A DNA stretch of 64,000 nucleotides from Sinorhizobium sp. BG8 (lineage in GTDB: Bacteria; Pseudomonadota; Alphaproteobacteria; Rhizobiales; Rhizobiaceae): assembly GCF_016864555.1 (NCBI RefSeq), contig NZ_CP044011.1, positions 418,501-482,500 of the forward strand. The letters run 5' to 3'. Shown piece after piece: positions 59,687 to 64,000 of this stretch. The translations under genes and the position numbers were made by a program. The notes under the pieces are model-generated. The model made no database searches. It was not told the origin of the DNA and saw nothing but the letters and a program-made list of their open reading frames with translations. Positions within the stretch are counted from its first letter, which is position 1; each line of letters opens with the position of its first letter.

Positions 59687-60574
59687 CTATTCATCAATTG
59701 CCTTTTTCCGAATCAGCCCTTCCTGCGCTACCGAGGCAACCAGCGCTCCCTGGAGATCAAAAAGGCTGCCGCGGGTCATGCCACGCGCACCCGACGCAGA
59801 CGGACTGTCCTGCGTGTAGAGCAGCCAGCCGTCCAGCTTGCAGGGGCGATGAAACCACATGGCATGGTCGAGGCTCGCCACCTGCAGGGACCGGTCGAAC
59901 ACCGACGTTCCGTGAGCGAGAAGCGAGGTATCCAACAGGGTCATGTCGGAAAGATATCCGAGGATCGCCGCCTGGAGGTGACGGTCCTCCGGAACCGGAC
60001 CGGTCGTTCGCACCCAGACATGCTGGCGCGGATCCAGTTTCTTCCGCGAGACGTAGCGCTCGAGTGAAACCGGCCTCAGCTCGATCGGCCGCGGGCGCTC
60101 CCAGTAGGCGCGCACGTGGGCGGGCGCATTGGCAAGGAACTGCGTCTTGATCGCCTCCTCGCCCATAAGCGTATCCGGCAGCGGCACCTCCGGCATCGCG
60201 ATCTGGTGATCGAAGCCCTCTTCGTCGTACTGGAATGAAGCGGTCATCAGGTAGATCGGTTTTCCGTGCTGGATCGCGACGACGCGCCGTGTCGCAAAGG
60301 ACTCGCCATCGCGCACACGCTCGACCTCATAGATGATCGGGACGGACGGGTCGCCGGGCCGGATGAAATAGGCATGGAGAGAGTGGATATGGCGCCCTTC
60401 GCCCACCGTGCGCGAGGCGGCGACCACCGCCTGGGCGATCGCCTGACCGCCGAAGACGCGTTGCCAGCCGACCTGCGGGCTCTGTCCGCGGAACAGGTTC
60501 TGTTCGAGATTTTCCAGGTCCAGTATCGCGAGAAGCGTTTCCATGGCGAGTGTCTTCGGTATCTGACGCGACAT
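59687..60574 (-). CDS. tesB: Acyl-CoA thioesterase II
   Basis: 295-aa double hotdog thioesterase. Conserved blocks: LFRGQSPQVGWQRVFGGQAI, FATRRVVAIQHGKPIYLMTA, SLDHAMWFHRP (catalytic Asp), and SPSASGARGMTRGSLFD with the Ser/Thr site. Hydrolyses medium- and long-chain acyl-CoA. ATG 60574 follows AGAGGAACC. Divergent from the ubiH-like gene. Confidence 0.95.
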   Translation of the reverse strand: MSRQIPKTLAMETLLAILDLENLEQNLFRGQSPQVGWQRVFGGQAIAQAVVAASRTVGEGRHIHSLHAYFIRPGDPSVPIIYEVERVRDGESFATRRVVAIQHGKPIYLMTASFQYDEEGFDHQIAMPEVPLPDTLMGEEAIKTQFLANAPAHVRAYWERPRPIELRPVSLERYVSRKKLDPRQHVWVRTTGPVPEDRHLQAAILGYLSDMTLLDTSLLAHGTSVFDRSLQVASLDHAMWFHRPCKLDGWLLYTQDSPSASGARGMTRGSLFDLQGALVASVAQEGLIRKKAIDE

Positions 60575-60659
60575 TTGGTTCCTCTTGCGCTGTAGGAAAC
60601 TCCTTTTCCATCATCTATATAGGCGGGAACGACAGCTCAAGTGGAAGGAGATCCGGGCG

Positions 60660-61880
60660 ATGATCGACATGCTTGTCGCAGGCGGCGGTTACGTGGGTCT
60701 CTCATTGGCGGTGGCCGTGAAAATGGCCGCACCCCACCTCGAGATCGCGGTCGTCGACGGGGCGCCGCAAAGCGCATGGGAGCGGGATGAACGCGCCTCC
60801 GCGATCGTTGCAGCAGCGCGCAATCTCCTTGACGTTCTGGGTGTCTGGCCAGAGATCGCGGACAAGGCGGAACCGATCCGCCGCATGATCATAACCGATT
60901 CCCGCACGGCCGACCCGGTCCGTCCCGTCTTCCTGACCTTCGAGGATGCATCGTCCGACCAGGAAGGCTCGCCCTTCGCCCACATGGTGGAAAATCGCGA
61001 CATGACGAGGAGCCTTCTCGGGAAGGCCGCAGCCCTTGGCGTTTCCGTCCGCTGGTCCACCACCGCCGAAGGCTTCGCCACCGGGCAGCATTCGGTTGCT
61101 GTTCAGCTTTCCGATGGTACGTCGGTCGAAACGCGCTTGCTCGTGGCCTGCGACGGCGTGCGCTCGCGCTTGCGCGACGCCGCGGGCATCAAGACGGTTC
61201 GCTTCGATTACGGCCAGTCCGGTATTGTCACGACCGTCGAACATGAACGCCCGCACGAAGGAACAGCGGAAGAACATTTCCTGCCCGCCGGTCCCTTCGC
61301 CACCCTGCCGCTGAGAGGCAACCGCTCGTCGCTGGTCTGGACGGAACGAACGGAAGATGCCCGCAAGCTGGTTGAGAGCGATGAGCTCGTTTTCGAGGAG
61401 GAACTGGAACGCCGCTTCAGCCACAAGCTCGGTGCGCTCACCCTGGCCGGCGGAAGGAAGGCCTTTCCGCTCGGCCTCACCCTTGCACGGGGCTTCGTCG
61501 CACCGCGGTTTGCGCTCGCGGGAGATGCGGCCCATGGCATCCATCCGATTTCCGGACAGGGACTGAACCTCGGCTTCAAGGACGTCGCAGCACTCGCCGA
61601 GACTGTGGTGGAGGCGGACCGGCTCGGCCTCGACATCGGCGCGCTGTCGGTTCTGGAGCGCTATGAGACCTGGCGACGCTTCGATACCTTCCGCATGGGC
61701 GTGACCACCGACGTGCTCAATCGCCTCTTCTCGAACGATATCACGCCCGTGCGCATGCTGCGCGACCTGGGCCTTGGCATCGTCGACAGGCTGCCGGGAT
61801 TGAAGTCCTATTTCATTGGTCAGGCAAAGGGCATTTCCGGAAGCGACCTGCCACGCATGCTGGTCGGTCAACCCATCTGA
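60660..61880 (+). CDS. UbiH/UbiF/COQ6-family FAD hydroxylase
   Basis: 406-aa flavoprotein monooxygenase, likely adding a hydroxyl group in ubiquinone synthesis. FAD sites: GGGYVGLSLAVAV (residues 8-20), and GDAAHGIHPISGQGLNLG, the diagnostic UbiH family motif; ACDGVRSRLRDAAGI is also present. Which ring carbon it hydroxylates cannot be decided from sequence (UbiH, UbiF, UbiL or UbiM). AAGGAG 9 bases before ATG 60660. Confidence 0.9.
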   Translation: MIDMLVAGGGYVGLSLAVAVKMAAPHLEIAVVDGAPQSAWERDERASAIVAAARNLLDVLGVWPEIADKAEPIRRMIITDSRTADPVRPVFLTFEDASSDQEGSPFAHMVENRDMTRSLLGKAAALGVSVRWSTTAEGFATGQHSVAVQLSDGTSVETRLLVACDGVRSRLRDAAGIKTVRFDYGQSGIVTTVEHERPHEGTAEEHFLPAGPFATLPLRGNRSSLVWTERTEDARKLVESDELVFEEELERRFSHKLGALTLAGGRKAFPLGLTLARGFVAPRFALAGDAAHGIHPISGQGLNLGFKDVAALAETVVEADRLGLDIGALSVLERYETWRRFDTFRMGVTTDVLNRLFSNDITPVRMLRDLGLGIVDRLPGLKSYFIGQAKGISGSDLPRMLVGQPI

Positions 61881-61979
61881 TCTTAGGAAGGCAGGCGATC
61901 TGCTCGCCGGCTCCCTCCAATCCTTCGTATCAGGGGCTTTCGGGCGCCAAACCGCTGCGCCCTATTGCCAGGATTTTCT

Positions 61980-62171
61980 CTAGTCTTTGATTTCCCGCGC
62001 TTCCGAGATAAGCATGATCGGGATTCCGTCGCGGATCGGATAGGCAAGCTGTGCCTTCTCCGACACGAGCTCGCTGGCCTCGGCGTCATAGACCAGCCGC
62101 CCCTTGGTCAAGGGGCACACTAAAAGCTCCAGCATCTTGGGGTCTACGCGGCTGCTCTTCAGATCTGTCAC
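61980..62171 (-). CDS. Trm112/YcaR-like small protein
   Basis: 63-aa protein with the Trm112p core: [20 protein letters not shown] and [17 protein letters not shown]. Only one of the usual zinc cysteines remains, as in most bacterial YcaR proteins. Starts at GTG 62171, with GGAG 7 bases upstream. It lies 25 bases after the LON-domain gene, suggesting a shared transcript. Confidence 0.9.
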   Translation of the reverse strand: MTDLKSSRVDPKMLELLVCPLTKGRLVYDAEASELVSEKAQLAYPIRDGIPIMLISEAREIKD

Positions 62172-62196
62172 TATCGCTCTCCGCCAGGTGGGAAAA

Positions 62197-62877
62197 CTAC
62201 TGCAGGACAGTATCGATATCGCCGAAACTGCGGGCAAGCACAATCTCGGTGATTGCGATCAGTGTTTCCGCGCGGGTCTTGAGGTCGGGTGCCTCGAGCA
62301 GGGCCTGCTTCTCCGCTGGCCCATAGGGTGACATCATCGACATCGAATTGACGAGAGTGGTGTTGCTGGCGCGCTCGACGCTTTCCCAGTCCGCTTCCAG
62401 CTTGTTTGCATCCAGATAGGCCCGGAATGCCGCAAGCAGTGCCTCCCTGTCCACGGCCGCCTCGTCGTCGATGCCGGAGAGATCCGCACCGAACGGAGCG
62501 ATGCGGAACGTCCGGTACGCCTTACCGGTTCGCACTTCGGCGATGAGCCGGTAGCGGCACACGCCTGTCAGGGACGTGATATAGCGGCCATCGCCGGTTT
62601 CTGCGAAGGAAGTGATGCGGCCGATGCACCCGACCTGACAGAGCGCAGGCGCCTCCGAGGCCGGGTCATGCTCCTGATGGTCGCCGAAGACCGGCTGTAC
62701 CATGCCGATCAGCCTGCTGCCCGCGAGCGCATCGTCGAACATGGAAAGATAGCGCGGCTCGAAAATATTGAGTGGCAACTGGCCACCGGGAAGAAGTAGC
62801 GCACCCGACAGCGGGAAAACGGCGATCGTCTCTGGAACATCGTCGGCTCTCAAATAGCGTGCGTTCCCCACCTGCAT
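62197..62877 (-). CDS. LON-substrate-binding-domain protein
   Basis: 226-aa protein made of the N-terminal Lon domain only: [35 protein letters not shown], and [17 protein letters not shown]. No AAA or peptidase domain, so it is not a protease. Such stand-alone proteins are common in alphaproteobacteria and of unknown role. Between trxA-like gene and the Trm112-like gene, all on the minus strand. Confidence 0.9.
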   Translation of the reverse strand: MQVGNARYLRADDVPETIAVFPLSGALLLPGGQLPLNIFEPRYLSMFDDALAGSRLIGMVQPVFGDHQEHDPASEAPALCQVGCIGRITSFAETGDGRYITSLTGVCRYRLIAEVRTGKAYRTFRIAPFGADLSGIDDEAAVDREALLAAFRAYLDANKLEADWESVERASNTTLVNSMSMMSPYGPAEKQALLEAPDLKTRAETLIAITEIVLARSFGDIDTVLQ

Positions 62878-63000
62878 CGAAATGCCTCTACTCCTCCGCG
62901 GCCGCCACTTACAATATCATCACGCGGCCGGTGCTGTGTTCGCTTCCTTCGCAATGTGGGGTGTGACGCGCAATTCTCAAGATGACGCGCGCACCTCGCC

Positions 63001-63960
63001 TCACGAAAACAGGATCGAGGACAGACGGCGGCGCGCCGAGATTGTCGCCGGATCCTTGGGGCCCCAGACGTCGAAGAACTGCAGCAGCTCGCGGCGCGCG
63101 CCGTCGTCGTCGAAACCGCGATCCCGCTTCATGATCGTCAGCAGGTGATCGGCCGCGGCTTCGCGATCTCCCTCGACATTGCGGATCTTTGCCAGCTTCA
63201 TCCGCGCCTCATGGTCGTCCGGATTCAGCGACAAAGCCTGCTCGAGAGCGGCGGGGTCACCGAGCTTGCGAGCCTCTTCGATCTGTCCAAGCTTCTTCAA
63301 CACGGCAACGATGGCCGGATCGTTCGCAAGTGCCTCAGGGAGGTCGGCGAGCGCCTGGCGGGCGTCATCGGGCTGCCCGGCGGCCAGCATGCACTCCGCA
63401 ATGCCAGCGAGAGCCGTGCCATTCTCGGCGTCGGCCTGAAGAATTGCGCCGTAGAGATCCGCAGCCGCCTGGATGTCTCCCGCCGCCAGCAGGGTCTTCG
63501 CTTCCTCCAGCGCGGCCTCGATCTCGGCCTTGCCGTCGGCGCCTGCGGGGCCTGCGATCTTGTCGATGAACTGCCGCACCTGGCTTTCCGGTACGGCGCC
63601 CATGAACCCGTCGACCGGACGGCCGCCGGAAAACGCCACGACAGCCGGGATCGACTGAATGCCGAGCTGGCCGGGAATGGACGGATGCTCGTCGATGTTG
63701 AGCTTCACCAGCTTCACGCGCCCTGCCGCTTCCGTGACCACCTTTTCGATGATCGGCTGGAGCTGCTTGCAGGGGCCGCACCAGGGGGCCCAGAAGTCGA
63801 CGAGCACCGGCTGCTCGCGCGAAGCCTCGAGCACGTCACGGGCGAACTGGGCGGTCGTCGTGTCCTTGATCAGGTCCGCCGCCGGTGCGTTTCCGTAACT
63901 CGCCGACGCGGTCATCTGCCCGCCGTAGGATGCTGCATAGGGGTTGTCGCCTGCGCTCAT
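63001..63960 (-). CDS. Thioredoxin-TPR fusion (CnoX/YbbN-like)
   Basis: 319-aa cytoplasmic protein. N-terminal thioredoxin domain with the full redox motif WCGPC (C61 and C64 in DFWAPWCGPCKQL), then three or four TPR units (LLAAGDIQAAADLYGAILQA; EARKLGDPAALEQALSLNPD). E. coli CnoX (YbbN) lost the catalytic cysteines' reductase activity and protects proteins from chlorine stress; here the CGPC pair suggests active disulfide chemistry. ATG at 63960. Confidence 0.92.
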   Translation of the reverse strand: MSAGDNPYAASYGGQMTASASYGNAPAADLIKDTTTAQFARDVLEASREQPVLVDFWAPWCGPCKQLQPIIEKVVTEAAGRVKLVKLNIDEHPSIPGQLGIQSIPAVVAFSGGRPVDGFMGAVPESQVRQFIDKIAGPAGADGKAEIEAALEEAKTLLAAGDIQAAADLYGAILQADAENGTALAGIAECMLAAGQPDDARQALADLPEALANDPAIVAVLKKLGQIEEARKLGDPAALEQALSLNPDDHEARMKLAKIRNVEGDREAAADHLLTIMKRDRGFDDDGARRELLQFFDVWGPKDPATISARRRLSSILFS

Positions 63961-64000
63961 GTCTCGTGCTCCCGCGGAGATCGCTCCGCTAATCCTGCGT

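Overview
This is a gene-dense, high-GC stretch of bacterial chromosome with 60 complete protein genes and one partial gene (tctA, cut by the left edge). Gene content points to an alphaproteobacterium of the Rhizobiales, most likely Rhizobiaceae (Ensifer/Sinorhizobium/Rhizobium/Agrobacterium relatives). Evidence includes a second RpoH-type sigma factor behind an EcfG/RpoE2-type promoter, phbA-phbB next to phaR, a CenR-like response regulator, an invasion-associated-locus-B protein, lolA-ftsK-glnK/amtB-tesB-ubiH in a row, and a CcrM-type (GANTC) site cluster. The genus is an inference from gene families and order. I saw no rRNA, tRNA, insertion sequence, prophage, CRISPR array or obvious horizontally acquired island. 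Nearly everything is housekeeping, transport or regulation.

Layout. 1-6.1 kb: a tripartite tricarboxylate transporter operon (tctCBA, minus strand), an orphan periplasmic binding protein, and a divergent tctD-tctE two-component system, with a tandem 11-bp repeat upstream of tctC that looks like the TctD operator. 6.1-10.7 kb: LysE exporter, MarR regulator plus Bcr/CflA-type exporter, argG, second LysE exporter. 10.8-13.5 kb: a complete ABC importer of the PF04392 binding-protein type. 13.6-19.9 kb: rlmN, an IalB-family protein, a DUF1232 protein, phbB, phbA, phaR and rpmF. 20.1-26.8 kb: GST, mtgA, ispA, hisC, third LysE exporter, ispG and a Bax inhibitor-1 protein. 27.1-31.7 kb: a YbbP/YbbA-like ABC system divergent from a TesA-like esterase, then an RNA 2',3'-cyclic phosphodiesterase.

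32-38 kb is a stress/RNA block: a Suv3-like helicase, an S4 (Hsp15-like) RNA-binding protein, fdxA, carD and rpoH2. 38.1-44.2 kb: an M48 lipoprotein protease, then thiBPQ under a TPP riboswitch with a divergent thiamine pyrophosphokinase. 44.2-49.4 kb: a Uup-type ABC-F protein, an amino-acid binding protein and permease without an ATPase gene, and leuC. 49.6-53.8 kb: a SixA-like phosphatase, an aldo/keto reductase, an L,D-transpeptidase, cenR followed by a stand-alone cyclic-nucleotide-binding-domain protein, and exonuclease III. 54.0-64.0 kb: lolA, ftsK, glnK-amtB, tesB, a ubiquinone-type hydroxylase, a Trm112-like protein, a LON-domain protein and a thioredoxin-TPR protein.

How it works together. 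The clearest circuits are: citrate/tricarboxylate sensing and uptake (TctDE plus a possible binding-protein partner); thiamine/TPP import under riboswitch control plus pyrophosphorylation by ThiN; PHB synthesis with its regulator; general stress, EcfG to RpoH2; and nitrogen sensing (GlnK-AmtB). I did not find a convincing undescribed defence or mobile system. The most interesting unexplained signals are the dense GANTC cluster in the helicase promoter, the orphan binding protein beside tctDE, and the regulator-less cNMP-binding protein after cenR.
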